From Carettochelys insculpta (lineage: Eukaryota; Chordata; Testudines; Carettochelyidae), in the NCBI RefSeq assembly GCF_033958435.1, contig NC_134146.1, positions 28,294,501 through 28,358,500 of the forward strand: a stretch of 64,000 nt of DNA, in the 5' to 3' direction. The notes under the pieces were generated by a model, which searched no databases, was not told where the DNA came from, and saw only the letters and a list, made by a program, of their open reading frames with translations. This document shows, piece by piece, positions 21,966-35,779 of this stretch. Numbering within the stretch: the stretch's first letter is position 1; each line of letters begins with the position of its first letter. The translations under genes were made by a program, and so were the position numbers.

Positions 21966-24900
21966 GTAAGTATTGATTTTACCAGTCTTTGTTTCTCCCT
22001 CAGTAAGTTGCTATTGGCAGCTTGCTATTACTGGAAATAAAACAGAGAGACGAGGCTGTATGAGAAACTCTTAACCATCCCCTATTGCACAGTGGAGGTA
22101 AAAAATAGAAAATAAGGATCTTTGTCAGAGTATATATAATATACTAAGGACAAAAAGATTTAAATGAACTCTGTCTATAGCATAATATCACTGAATGATT
22201 ATTAATGATGCTTTAATTTATTGGTTTCAAATTTGAGGGCCTGCTACAAGAATGAAGAGGATACATTTGTCAGTTGTGGAGAAATGGTTGACTAGGTGAT
22301 GTTGAGCACTGCTGAGGGATCGAAATCTGATTTTGGAAAAGCGCAAGCCAGGGCAGATAAAAAGTGACATACAAAAAATCGGATTTTTTTTAATTAATAA
22401 AATGCTAAATTTCTCATTTAAAATAACAGTTTTAAAATAAAACAACAAGCTGGATAGGATTGCTTTGCTTGGTGCATATCTGGTGATGAATGTTTGCTAG
22501 GCACAGCAGTCTAGTTAATTCAGATGTTGTTTTAAAGAGAGAGAGACTGTAGGAAAGGATGGATGCAACATAGAAAGGAACAGTTGAGTGGACTAGTAAG
22601 AAAAAGGAAGACATGATTCAGTGCACATACAGCTTTCTGTATTCCCCCGCTTTTGCCACAGGAAAAACTCCCATGGCTACTGGGTGTGAGAGAGACCTTG
22701 TCTGGGAATATTTTGAGGAAAATCATTCTCTGGGTTAAAAGGAAAATGTGTCAAGTGCCAGAAGATGATGTGAGGCTTTGTTGCAAGAATGAAAACATAA
22801 GTAAAACTACTTACTGGAAGAAAATGGTGGGGATAAAGATGTGTGTGTGGCTGAGTGGATCAACTGGTTAGTAACTTTAAATAATTCACTTGGCAATGCA
22901 TCGTTCTTCAAGACACTATCTATGCCTTTTAGTTTGTGTGATTTGACAATAAATTCCCAAGCTGTTTGCTGTGTTGGATGTTGCTGGGGGGAAAAAAGTG
23001 TAGCTTGGCTAATCCTTATGGCTTGTTTGTTTAAGTTTTGAATCTATCACTCAGGTGTACAAAACAGAAAGATGAAGTAAGAGAAGTCTGGCGATGCCAG
23101 TTGCCACAGAGCATAGATGCTGGAACTGCGGGCTTGGGGGTTCTGCCTTGACTGATTTGACTGGGGGTTTCCATTATATGCAGTATCCAGACTTGACGGG
23201 GTTTGGTTCAGTGCCACTGACTGTTGTTTTCTTATTTTATATTTCACAATATATGCCGCTTATTTTGGAACATGTTGGCTATAGGCCATAATGATGATGC
23301 CATAAATCTATTCCTTATTCTACTTCAACATAACTCAACTTTTCCAAGGAAACCCTGTTCTGTGTGTGTTTTTGTGGGGGGGAACAAAAAACCCCCCCAA
23401 AGTGCCACTGAGTTCAATGGGACATCCTTCAAAATTAAGTGCACTCTAGGCACAGTCAGTCGTAGCTCTTTTTGTATCTTGATCTTAGTCCTCATTTTTT
23501 GCGGGGGGGTGGGTTTGGTTTAAATTGTGATTTACAACAATGATATAAATATATTCACCCTGCTGACAAAACTCTAGCAATAAATGAAAAGGGCCTCGAG
23601 GTGAATCTGATCCTACTTAGTATCTTCTTCTGCACTGTCTCTGAGAGCTGTCTGAATCCAGGCACTTTGTCCTACCCCCAATCTTTCTTTGACGGCTGTG
23701 CTAGTGCTGCTGCTCTGTCTTCTGTACAACCCTTGTGTGGACTCTGCAGAACATCATAATGACAAGAGCTGTGCTTTTGCAATTTGAACTTGCCTTTCCC
23801 TGACCCCAGGAAGGTCAGCCTGTTGTAGTAGCTAGGGCACACTATCTCTGGGAGAGAAGAGAGAACTTCAGAATGTTGCATTGTACTTTATTGCTTAGGA
23901 TCACAGTGGAACCTACGCATTAAAGTCTTAGGTTTTGAAAGTGGGTGGACAGGATTGGGAGATTTTTGTATGGCAGCATCATTGGGCTCTTTATTAATTA
24001 TCAATATTGGTAGATTGTGCTGAGGTGTGATATAACTGGCCTCCCAAGGACTGAGCAGATGTTGTTTTATGCTTGTGCAGGCATAAATTTTTTTTATTGT
24101 TGTCATACTCCTGTTAGTAAAATAGCAACATTGTATTATTTCTTATGCACATGACAAGGGAATCACCATTTCTCGATGTTGAGCTATAATGTGAAAATCA
24201 CTAATGGTTCTTAATAGGTTTTTGGAACTCCTGTATTTACAGAAGATGTATTTTTAATTCCAAGAGAGAAGAAAATACATCCTGGGGGGGGATCATCCCC
24301 CCCTTTTTTTCCCTTCTAAGTTTATTCTTTGGTATTTTAATTTCTTTACCTCTCTTGGCATGTTATAATGTGAACATAGCCTCGTTGTTTCTGCCTATTG
24401 TGGGCACGTGTCACCAAATCTTTGTCACAGCTGAACAGCCTTCCTTTCTGTCATATGAGTATTTAGATGATTCTTACTATATAAAAATTGCTGCTACTAT
24501 ATAAAAAAAGCTAACATTGAGTATGGAAAAGGTTTTGAAATGAAGATGCCTGTTTTGTAATGTCTACATCTTATCCCTAAAATGTACATTTCCAATAGCA
24601 CAAAATTGTCTTTGGAAGTCATTGACTATTAATTAAATGAATCATGGTTTGTCTTGCTAGTGTACATCGCATTCAACTGGATGCTATGAACACTTCATCA
24701 CTATCTCAAGAATGTCACTGGAACAGTGTATATTAACAGGGTTGCCATGGATGTTTTGATTGTTTTGTATTTTTGCCAGCACACTATAAATAACTGAACA
24801 CCATGGACTTGACTATTAAGACCAGACTAGTGAAAATTAGGGGGACAGACTTCTTGTTAATTGTAATTTAATTTGTTTGACTGCAGAATGAAAAGGTGAA

Positions 24901-26588
24901 TTGTGGATACATTTCCTTTGATTTATTTTTCTTCATAGTGTGCAGTTGGAATTGACCAAGTAATTGTGCCTCTTGGGGACCATCAGCTTTGTGGTCTTTG
25001 GAACCGGCACGGTAAAAATAAAGTGTGTATTACTTGCTATGATTTTGATTATGCTGGACTGCCTAAAATGTTCTAAGCCCTTTCCAATGGGTAAAGGCAC
25101 TTCTATTCCAAGTCAGCCTTTTCTACCCACTCTTGTTAAGGGTTGTGATTCTTGCTTAACACTATTACCAGTAAACACTTTTTGAAGGTGAATGTGTTTA
25201 CAGAATTGTAAAAGCAAAAATTACAATACTTTTTTAATTGTATTTTTCCCAGTTGGCTTTATTAGTTCTAAAAATTGTTAAATGTGGTGAAGAGAATCTT
25301 GGGGTAGGTTGTGGGCTTTAAAGGGAATGTAAATTTTTTTTATCAAAAGTTTGTTCCTGCAGTGTTTTTCCAGTACTGTCTTCATTAGTGCTATTTGTGG
25401 CCTACAGTAATTTCTGAATGTTTATTTTATACTGCTTGATAGCCAAGAAAGAGCTGGGCTTTACCATGTTCTGATGCCACTGGGTATTTTTAGCCACTAC
25501 TATAGTGTGAAATCTAGATTTGCGATCAGCTTTGAAAAAGGAAGATGACTAGTTACAACTTTTTTTAAAAAATTCTTAATTGAAAATAATTTAAGGTGGT
25601 AATTAGCATTCTGTGCTTTTTGAACTAGAACACAGCTAGCCATTACAGCAACTCTCATGGTAATGGGCTGATCTGGAGTGACTGAGAAGCCTAATCTAGA
25701 CTGAATTATATAAAATGTAAAGGAAAGCATTTCAAGCAATAAGACTATGCCAGATAAACATTGTCAAAGCTTGATATTCTGAATACTGCCTAAGTAACTT
25801 TATGCATCATTTTACTTCTGCAGTCTATTTTTTTCTTCCTCTCTTATCTAGGAAGAGTCATCTATTGTATGTGTCCTGTTGCTTTTAGCATGGGTAGAGA
25901 AGGAAATGGTTTCTTAATTATTTGATCAGAAAAATGTGTTCTCCAATCTGCTGCTTAAAATGCAGTGGATATTTTAATACCAAAAAGGAAAAAAGCATGT
26001 TTTGTTTTGGAAATTTCTTATGCATAGAATAGGGAATGGTTTGTTTGCATGAAGTCAATGACATTTAAATAGTAGGTGGCATGAAACTCAATCTGTAGCA
26101 TTAGAAGGATGTGCAGCCTTCTTGTTTTAATAGTATGAGTGCAATAATAAAGCAGTTTTTGTTAGAGCTATAAAGTGTGAAACATCGCCTAGTGTGGAGG
26201 CTTCTTTCAAGGTTTTTATAATATCTATGGCTGCATTGGATGAAAATGCTTAATCTTGTATGTTCCACAAGATTGAGCTAATTTAGGCAGCTATCGTGTG
26301 TTTGTTGCATTGAAGAAACAGCAGTTCTACAATGATGGAATGTATTAAGATTTTAAACATCATAAGCACCACCTGTGGTTTTTTTTGGCACAAGCCTCTG
26401 TGACTCCCAAATACAATGTGGATGTCCCATGAACATGTGAAGTTAACTAATACTTTTTAAAAAGAATCTTGTGCTCTGTGCAGCTCAAAAGGCAGATGTT
26501 TTTGAGTGAGTTGGTAGTGCTCACTCAAACTTGGCACTGGCAAAATGAAAATATTGTAGCCAACATATTTTTTCATTAGTTCTTAGTA

Positions 26589-27050
26589 CAAGTTGGACTT
26601 CCCTGGTCCAGCACCCTTGGGACCTGAGCCTTCCCATAGGAGGGAGCTTGCGGGACCAGAGGGGTCAGGCCACTCTGGGCCACGTGCTCCAGCCAGCAGG
26701 TCTCCTTGCCAGGACCAGCTCCCCGCCTGGAGGTGGCTGTGACTCTTTGCCCCCACCCACCAGGACTCCCCTGCTATGGACCCGGGGCCGGTCAGTGCTC
26801 TGTGCTCCTGGCTGCTGGGTGCCATGCTTGGGGCCAGCAGCAGCCCTGGATTCCCGGCCGCTGTTGACTCCATGCCAATGGCTGCCTGGGTCAGCAGCAA
26901 CTCCACTTCTGGCCCGTGGGACTGCCTGCCAGACCAGCAGTGCTCCTACCCAGTAGCAACATCTGTGGTCAAGACTTTCTGGTCCAGCAACATCTATGGT
27001 CTGGCAAAACCACGGATGTTGCCAGACGAGAGAGTTTCAGCCCCTGTTTG
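26589..27050. mobile_element. Pogo/Tigger-like (MER2-like) element, GC-rich interior
   Basis: The left end 'caagttggacttccctggtc' followed by 'cagcaccct' and the right part ('ctggtccagcaacatctatg', 'agacgagagagtttcag') match the family at 21363 and 29604. The 300 interior bases are GC-rich with fortuitous overlapping ORFs of 100-116 codons. The boundaries are approximate. Confidence 0.5.
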
Positions 27051-29603
27051 GGAATTCATGCTTTTAAGTGCCCAGGGGATGAATGTGGTCAGAATTAAAG
27101 CTACAAACTCTTCTGCTTTATATTGAATCCAAATGTCAGGTTTTCAATTGACAGCTTCTACCTTGAGGCTCAAGTAAAGGTTCATGCTGGCTTTTTTAAT
27201 TCCCTCCACAGAGGTATTAATTGTGCTCTCATGGACGCATCATACCACAAGGGATATGTGCAATGAGTCTGATTTAAAAAGAGGCTTCATGAGGAAAAGT
27301 AGCTTAGCTTGGTTATAGATGTCCATCTGTGTGCTAAAGAAGACCTGAGGAGAAGCAGCTGACCTTTTCATTGGGAAGGAGAAATACTTTTTCATGCCGG
27401 TTAGGGAAACTCTGAAGAACCCAGAAAGAAATCTAATTACTGGGTCAAATTTCGATTATTGGGAGGTCTCACCCTAGGTATCCATCCTCCACTGTGTAAT
27501 TGTATCACGTATAAGATACGATCAAGACAGGAAATCAATATAGAAAAACCCTGAGAAAGTCTGTGATTGGGAAACTTGTATGTGTAATTTTCTGAACCCA
27601 AATATTTCTGATACTGGTGAAGTCTGTTCCAAATCAGTTCCTCGTCCCCAACCATTCAAGCTTTCTTTGAAGTTCAGTACAGTCAACACAAACTTTGTTT
27701 ACTTCAGCCCCGTAAGTGATTTATTCTCATAATATTGCTACCAGCTACGAAGCTGACATTTTACCAGTGAATACCCTATGTTATGATTGACTATCCTATG
27801 CACACAGAGCAGACAAATTAATTCAGAAACAGGTTCATAAATTAAATATTGCAACTCTAAAACATCCTTCAAAGGAACAGTTATCAATGTCCCCACTAGT
27901 ATTAATGTATTTAATGTTTGTTTGTTATTGAATACCTGAAGTATGCTCAAAGCACAGGGGGAGACATCCTTTTCCCAAGCAACTTCTTAAAATGGATAAA
28001 CTATACAGTGCAGTTGTGTAAGTGATGGAATAAGCTGCAGATGGTTTTATCTCTGTGGTTCTCTGTCTTTTGTATGTATTATTTATGCATGATGGGATGA
28101 CGTTATATGGAGGTGTTATCTAGCTTGAGTATGAGAGAATTTGCACAAGCCATAAAGTTATCCCAAATAAGTGCTGGTGCTGCAATAGTCTGTTATGCAT
28201 GTTGTCTATTGTTATACTTTTTTTTTAAAGGTTTAAAAAGTTGTAGAGAATAAAAAAATATACCTTAGGTCCTCCCTCTGTAAACCATATTCCTTTAATA
28301 GCATGAGTCAGCTGAACGTCTTCCTTTCTTGAGGTTTGTAAACAAATACATTTTAGAAACCTCTCTTATTTAACACAGTATATCTTCTTGTGATTTTTAA
28401 GATCAATTTTTTTGCAGCATACCAGCATTAGACTCTGAAGAGAGAGTCCATGTTTTCTGTAAATTTAATTTCTGATCTTTAAATTTGTCACTCAGCCGGA
28501 ACTGTGTCTTAGCTGCCTGGGGTTGGTTGGGGTAAGTTTGGTAGTTTAACTATGCTTTGACCCTAAAGCTCAGATGCATCTTCTATAGCTGAGTAGATGG
28601 GTTCCATCTTTATTAGTTAGGGAGCTGTAAAAGGAGCCTGCTACATACCAGTCTAAATGGGCTGGAGCTGTTTGACAGGACAGCTGCTACTTTCTGTACC
28701 ACCAGTGAAGTGAGTATAAACACTACAAGCTTCGGCTCTGCTTTGCTTTGGCCAGGCCTGTACGAAGCCTTGCTTGAGCTCATGGGGGAGGAGAGGAGTG
28801 CTGTCCTAGAAGCTCAAACAGTTGTGGACTTCAGCCAAAACCAGATTAACTCTGTTCTTAGTGAAACCAAAGCCTAAACTGGGCCACTTCAGCCAAGGGT
28901 CTAATTTATATATGTCTTTCCCTCAATGGATCCCTAAGTTTTTTTTATCAGATTATCGTTATGCTTCTGCTTCAGAGGTAGATGATTACAGAAGCCCTGC
29001 AGAACACATTGTCATGCAATGTATGAAGGGAAGTTATTGAATGATGCCATTCCAGGTTTTTAATATCTGCAAGGAGGATCTTATGTTATTTTCTATGTTC
29101 TCATCTGACAGGGAGAGTTAATTGGAGTTATTTGAAAGGACAGTTCTTCCATTTGCCTGAACTGTGAGTCAGAGATGAGCATTGTTAATGATGACTGATG
29201 GCAATAATTTTAGTCAGTATGATTTTGGGTAGTCAGTAAGTAGCTGATCAAGTCATGAAAGTCAAAATCTCTTGGATTATTTTGTCAGGAAAAATGAATA
29301 ATAAAATATACATGCTTGAGAGATGGACTGGGCTTTATTAACTGTGTGAGATGCAAACAGCTGGTTTCTACTACGTAAAATTAGTTGGCCAATCAGCTCC
29401 CCCCCGCCCCCACTTAATACTGCTGTAAAATTTGGAGGAAGGTTCCCAAATCTCAAAGTATAAAAAGTCTGTTTTAATTTGCGATAAATGTGATCTTATC
29501 TGCTACAACCAGCACAGATTTTTGTACACCTCTAAATATCATTGTCCATAGGTGCATGCAAAATTTTCAATTCAGAATTATTTTGCAGTTTAAAATTCTA
29601 CTA

Positions 29604-29920
29604 TAGGTTGAACCTCTCTCATCTGGCACCCTGGGGACCTGACTGGAGCTGGACAAGAGAATTTGCTGGTCCACAGGAGGTCAATATATTTTAGCACATT
29701 ACGAACACTTCCTTTATTTACTGGGCTCTTAGAAGACATTTAGGGATAAATTACAGCCAAATAATAGCACAGAACACTAAGAGCCAGGGCTGGTGGCTGT
29801 AAGCAAACTTCATGGAAGCTTCACCACACCCGTGATAAGTGGTTGCCTGACTAACTAAAATCATGTAGGATTACGGAGTTTGCCAAATGAAAGAGTTTCA
29901 GATTAGAGAGGTCGAACCTG
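29604..29920. mobile_element. Pogo/Tigger-like (MER2-like) element
   Basis: The element runs TAGGTTGAACCTCTCTCATC ... GATTAGAGAGGTCGAACCTG, giving near-perfect inverted ends of about 20 bases. It is preceded by TA. The interior includes 'gggctcttagaagacattta', the complement of a block in the copy at 21363. It has no coding capacity. Confidence 0.7.
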
Positions 29921-30644
29921 AAACAGTTTATAATGATAAAGCAATGATGTGTAACAATTAGTTTAAATTTGAAGAGGACAATTTTCCTGGCCCATGTGAC
30001 CCTTTCCTATTTGGCATTGTCTGTTTGTTTAGTTATTTCTTAATTTTGCATAATCTCCTGTCTTTTAAATTTAATCTTTAAGTGCTATTTTTGCAGATCT
30101 GTTTTTGAGATTAGAAAACTTTGAGACGGGGATGTTACTTGAAAACTTGTTGTATTTTAACAACAAAATTAACATTTCTTCCGCTTCTGTCCAATACCAT
30201 TTTAGCTGTAAATTAAAAGTACTATTCTTCCCTTCCATTCATTGACACTCCTCCATTTAGAAATAAATATACCACTCACATTGACTACAAGCAACACTTA
30301 TGAAAATCTGATTATTTTTAGTACAAAGACAGTGTGAAAGATGCCAATTACTACGTTATTGTGCCACGTATTAGGTTTTTGGGTTAAAAAAATTAAAATA
30401 GCTAGAACTGGTGAAATGAAAATAGCTCTTGAATGTATTTATGTAGGAGTTTCAGTGTAGCTGAGGTCAGATTTGATCTTACTTGTTGTTCATCTACAAA
30501 CAGTGTAGTAAAAGAATGTTACGGTTACGAAGTCAAATACTCAAAAATTAGTAAATGTGAGAATTAAGGTTGGCCAAACATATTGTAGAAGCATTGTGAT
30601 ATGACATTTAATCACATAATCATACAAGTTGTTTTACACATTTA

Positions 30645-31050
30645 GGCCGTGTCTACACTAGCCCAAAACTTCAAAATGGCCATGCAAATGGCCATTTCGA
30701 AGTTTACTAATGAAGCGCTGAAATACATATTCAGCACCTCATTAGCATGCTGGCAGCCGCGGCACTTCAAAATTGACGTGGCTCATCCAGACAGGGCTCC
30801 TTTTTGAAAGGACCCCACCTACTTCGAAGTCCCCATATTCATATGAGCAGATGGGAGTAGGGGGACTTCGAAGTAGGCGGGGTCCTTTCGAAAAGGAGCC
30901 GCGCGGCGGCGGGGCACGTCAATTTCGAAGTGCCGCAGCCGCCCACATGCTAATGAGGCACTGAATATCTATTTCAGCACTTCATTAGTAAATTTCAAAA
31001 TGGCCATTTGCATGGCCATTTCGAAGCTTGGGGTTAGTGTAGACATAGCC
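30645..31050. mobile_element. Palindromic TIR element
   Basis: The ends are GGCCGTGTCTACACTAGCCC and (complement of) GGCTATGTCTACACTAACCC. The inverted symmetry continues through almost the whole 406 bases: 'atggccatgcaaatggcca', 'actaatgaagcgctgaaat', 'gaagtaggcggggtccttt' and so on recur in complement on the other half. Because of the symmetry, similar ORFs appear on both strands; they are not genes. A sister copy is at 49414-49834. Confidence 0.8.
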
Positions 31051-31104
31051 AACGAGTGTATAGAACATCCAGCCCTCAAGTACCTGTATGGAAGGCACCT
31101 GAAT

Positions 31105-31166
31105 TTTTGCTGCGGTACGGTTTACTGTTCATGAGGTTCAGACTAACAGGGCTAGCCCTCTGATGA
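31105..31166 (+). mobile_element. Penelope-like 3' terminal fragment
   Basis: A sense fragment of only the family terminus: 'tttttgctgcggtac' followed by 'cagactaacagggctagccc' and 'tctgatgac'. The hairpin core is missing. It lies 55 bases after the palindromic TIR element. Confidence 0.5.
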
Positions 31167-32705
31167 CAACAGCAGTTAGGTAGCATGCTCTGTAAGAATT
31201 TGGATGTAGACATTCCTGGAAAGTCTCTGAGGCTGGCAGGCAAAATTCTTGCGGCCTCAGAGCTGTGCATGCTTGACATATTTTTTTCACTGCTCTGATA
31301 CCAGGCATTCAATTAACAGGAACACATCTAAACTCAGTGGAAATATTTTTTATGTATTTTAAAGATAAGGTCTACTAAACATCACTGTGTAGAGGGTGGG
31401 AATGTTGTGGATTTTTTTTTTAAATAACTGCATTGCAAATGTAACTTCATGAAGCAAAACTATTTCATCTGAAGTGGCTGAGCTGTGGGTTCCACTTATT
31501 GAAGCTAGATTTAAGCTTAAGTTTAGGAGAACCTAGAGTGGTTTGATTATTTAAATCAGTTTTAATCCAGTTTTACATTTATGCATTTTAGCTCTTTTCA
31601 TCCTTTTTAATCCTATTTTCATTGGATGATGATAATTAACACACTTGTATTGCAGCTAAATGTAGCTTTACAGTACATTTTGATGCTGTTTTTTGCTAAC
31701 CAAGGAAGATTGAAATAGCTGGTTAGTGACCTTTAATGTTCAAGTGTCCTTAAATACTCTTTAGTTTATCCTTTTCATTCCTCTGGGATAACAGTTGCCT
31801 TTTTGTATATGTTTTCTTTGGTTTTTTTCCCCCTTTCCAGCTTTTGTGCTTCTGTTTTCTGTTGTTGTATGTACTGTAGTATAAATATAAGTAATTAGGC
31901 AAAAGGTGAATTCAAAGAGTAAGCTGTTTTTAAGATACAGAAGTTAGTTTGCTAAATTGAAATTTAATGAATTGGTACAGCTGAGTATGTACCAGGGAAA
32001 TATGCCTTTTACTCAGAAGATTAAAGAACTTAGACGATGTTAGTGACAAGCTATGAAGGCAGAACTAATTTGTCACTAACAGGCGCAGCCTATGACAATT
32101 GTGCTTATGGCAACATAGGGTCGTGAGTTTTGAATAGACATATTGCTGAAAATTTCATCACATGGTATAATTTTTAAAGATTAATCTTTAATTCCTAGAG
32201 GCCCTAAGACAGTCCTGGAGGTTTGGCAACTATAGCATAGAATGGAGAGAGAAAAGTAGTAGTAGTATTAAAATGAGCACAAGCTAAGTAAATGAGATGA
32301 AGCTATGTAAAATAGATTTGTGCTATGCTTGTATGTATAAATGAAGTTATAAAAACCCACAAGGCGCTCTAAAATGTGCAGTGTTCTTACCCTGACCTTT
32401 TGATTGCAGAGTGAAGAAAATAAATCTTTCAGAAGTAAATGTCTCTCTGTATTTTCCTTGATGGGGTCTTAATGCTGGAATTTAGAGTGAGGGTTTGGAG
32501 CAATAACTGTAGGACATGTGCATTGCATGCTGTTAGATGTAGCACATTGATTCAGGGCTTTTCTGTTCCTGTTGGACAGCAGAAATCTCTAAACCTAGAT
32601 TGCTCTGCACAAACATAGTTAACAATCACTTCGTGGTCTAACTGAACATTTCCTTGGAGATGTTCTCACTTATTCATTAGGGAACTGAAGCCCCAGGTTC
32701 TAGAG

Positions 32706-32920
32706 CAGGGGTCAGCAACCTTTCTGAGGCAGAGGGCTGAAATTTGACCTTTTGATTTCTCTGTGTGGTCCGACCACTGATGATACTTTTAAAAGTCCCC
32801 AAGACTATGTTGACATGATGGCCTAAGCTCAAAATAAGCTACGCTATTTGTGTTACTGCGCAGATGAAAATAGGCTCACGCGTTACTCTTGGCACCCGTG
32901 CTGGCAGTTGCTGACCCCTG
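32706..32920. mobile_element. hAT-like short element
   Basis: The element starts CAGGGGTCAGCAACC and ends with the complement of CAGGGGTCAGCAACTGCC. It is flanked by ttctagag (32698-32705) and gtctagag (32921-32928), an 8-bp duplication with 7 matches. At 215 bases it is a typical non-autonomous hAT derivative. Confidence 0.85.
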
Positions 32921-33553
32921 GTCTAGAGACTGGCTGTCTCTAAGGCTGTAAGCAGCGGGGACGACAGCCATGGCAGGCTCTGGGACAAGGTGAGGGGGGG
33001 CCTGGCTCCACACTCCTGGAAGTATGGGAGCAGAAGTAGAAGGGGTGGGGCACAGGACAGTCAGTGGCCCTGGGCTCCCTTCCCGTCCCCTCAGAACTGG
33101 ACAGAGCAGTGTGGCAATGCTGCCACAGTGTTTCATAGGGACCCAGAACTCTGGCCCCCAAGGTAACTGGCCCCTTTACTCTCCCTCCCGCCCATCAGTG
33201 GACCTCTCTGAATGTCAGGTGTTCCCAGAGTGGGCAGGAAATCCTTCAGTGACTTTTAAGGTAATTATCACAACAGCTGCTACATGTTTGACTCCTGTAA
33301 CTGCTGGATAGTTTTGGATGCTGGTTTGTGGTCTGCTGTCTGAGGCCAGATAATCCAGGGTGCTGAGAAGTATCAAACACCCCTGAGTTGATTGGAAGCT
33401 TGAACTGGTTAATACCTGACAGGATCAGGCTTTCAGTCCACAAAAGTTATTCAAGAAGGAAGAATTAAACCAATGGGACTATAATACAGCACGGCTTGTA
33501 GGTATTCAGATAACTTTGGTCTTCAGCATATGTTTGGCTGTGTGGGCCAGTGG

Positions 33554-33771
33554 CAGAGGTGAAGAAAGTACCCAAAAAGTTACTTGAGTAAAAGTGCAGC
33601 TGCTTTCACTTCTGGATACTTGAGTACAATCAAGATGTGCTCTGTGTGTGTAAGTACTTTTAGTCAAGTAGTTTTCCAGAGGAATGCTAGTGATTTGTAC
33701 ATAAGTACATTCCCCACCCAGATAGCTGTGCTTTTACTCAGGTAATTTTTTGGGTACTTTTTCCACCTTTG
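33554..33771. mobile_element. hAT-like MITE with ~48-bp inverted repeats
   Basis: CAGAGGTGAAGAAAGTACCC at the left and the complement of CAAAGGTGGAAAAAGTACCC at the right begin inverted repeats of about 48 bases ('acttgagtaaaagtgcagct' against 'acctgagtaaaagcacagct'). The flanks gccagtgg (33546-33553) and gtcagtgg (33772-33779) match at 7 of 8. The 'tacttgagtaaaagta' theme is familiar from fish and reptile MITEs. Confidence 0.85.
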
Positions 33772-34549
33772 GTCAGTGGCACAATGGACGCGGGAGTTGG
33801 GGAAGCCTGGAAGCAAGATTTTTGTGGGTCCTTTCCGATGATGATGATGGCTTTGGAAACCAGTGGCCTTCCCTGCACAGTGGAAGTTACAGCTCTGTTT
33901 CAGTAGTCTTCACACAGATACTCATTTTTAAATGGTTATGCTGCACTGCTTTTTGCTGTATATTTAGATAGCTTTCAGTTGTAATTTTCTGCACCTTCCT
34001 GATCTATATACTCTCTCTTCTTCAGAAGCATTTCCTGCAAATTATTTTTTTACATCTAGGTCATTAATGTGAATGTTCTTGCCAAAATGTACTGTGAGGA
34101 TTCTAATATAAAATAAAATTCTGAGTTCCTGTATGGTTTAAACAACCAAAATATAAATAAAGTGATTATCTGACTAATGCAAAACAATCACTTCCTTCAG
34201 TCTTGAGGGTTTTTTGTTTAAATCCTGAACTTTGGGAAACCTTTGCTTTGCTTATGATAGTTAAAGCAACTTCAGTGTATAAGATTAATGGCCAAGTTAT
34301 TATTGTTGGGTTTTTGATTGCGTTCCTTCTTCTTGTATTACCATTGAACTGGAGAACAGGAATTTTGCTGTTCTATAGCAATAAGAGTGATTTATAAAGC
34401 CTTTCGGTACTATATTTAACATTTTGCATTTAGAATGAGAGCTGTCTTATGAGCAATGAGTAAATGCTTTGATTGCATAAGGTAAAACAAGACTATCTAT
34501 TGAGTACAACACCAAGACTTAGGAAGATGTGCATCCTTACCTGTCTCTG

Positions 34550-34640
34550 CAATAGATTTGCTGTGTTGCCTTTGGTAAATCACTTATCTCATTTTTCAGA
34601 TCTGTAAAGTGCAGATAATACTTTATAGAAATTGAATTTA
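34550..34640 (+). mobile_element. MIR (CORE-SINE) fragment
   Basis: The blocks 'ctgtgttgcctttggtaaat', 'cacttatctcatttttcaga' and 'tctgtaaagtgcagataata' follow the order of the central MIR consensus (gtgaccttgggcaagtcac ... tctgtaaaatg). Diverged, but all three blocks are present. Confidence 0.55.
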
Positions 34641-34788
34641 TTTGGAACGTTTTTGAAATATGAAGTTCTGAAAACATATTGCAGTAAATAATATAATACA
34701 TGATATAATGCTCATTTTTATTGCACCATACTCAGATAGTAGTTGTAATATATTAAATGTCTTTTGAAGGCAGAGGCAGATGATGATG

Positions 34789-35045
34789 ATAGTTACACCT
34801 GTGTAAATCTCAAGTAACCCTATTGATTGCGATAGTTTATGCTGTATTTACATCAGCATGATAGAGTTGGGTAACTGACATCAGTTCTCTAATATCCCTA
34901 TTGTCTAAAAATAAATGTTTAAAACCTTTCTAGTAATAGAAATGACCTGTGATTTTTTTTAAAGGCCACATCTCAAATAATATGAACCTGTATGGCTCCG
35001 TCAAAGTCAATAAAGTAACTTATACCAGTTGAGGCTCTGACCCAT
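34789..35045. repeat. Ancient amniote interspersed repeat, two pieces
   Basis: The first piece (34789-34880) holds 'acacctgtgtaaatctcaag' and 'accctattgattgcga'. The second (34975-35045) holds 'atggctccgtcaaagtcaat' and 'cagttgaggctctgaccca'. Both resemble a very common old bird/reptile repeat with an 'attgaagtcaatgg' core. Weaker likely copies are near 838-900, 49075-49150, 53100-53160 and 55290-55350. Confidence 0.35.
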
Positions 35046-35779
35046 TTCTTAGTCATGATCACAAAAATTGGTGGAAGAATTTTAAGAAGCCCACCAAATG
35101 AGGGCTTATAGCAAATATCAATGCAGTGTTTCTCAGGTAATACTAATGATAAAACATAGGCTCTTAGGAAGACTCTCTCCAAGCTCTTGTTTTCTCAGTG
35201 AGCAGCAAGATTGACTAAAGCATAATCTCTATTGCTCCTTGATATAAGAAATAGATAAAGATGCAGTTTCTAAATTAGCTTGTATGGCACTTAAAAAAGA
35301 GGCAGCCTGATTTATATTACAAAACTACACATAGGATATTTAACTACCAAAGATATGGTAAAGAATTACATCCTCTTTCCAGGTCTTGTCTGAACTATTT
35401 TAAATGCGTTCAAATTTTAATTAGAAAACAAGTCTTAGATTTAAAGGGATCCACAAATCTTAAGTCTTCTGGTATTAAAAGACCCAGACAGTTTATGGTG
35501 AGTAGCTCCTGACTGATCAGAACTAATCTTTAATCTCCAGATCTCCTCTGACATATAAACTAAAAGGATTTAGTGAAGTGGCTAATTTTTTTTTGTATAA
35601 GTTGTAGCAGAGATTCTCAAACTGGGGGCATCAGTAGCTGCTTATATGGAGAGTCATGAGCAGTCAGCTGCCGCTCCAAACGCTACTTTGCCTCCAGGAT
35701 TTGTAATTATGTTAAATATAGAGAAAAGTGTTTTACATATAAGGAAGGTGTGTGGGTGCGGGTGTGTTGCACTCAGAGA

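Noticed and set aside
35609..35770. 'gcagagattctcaaactgggg' resembling a hAT left end
   Set aside because: No matching right end or 8-bp duplication could be found.
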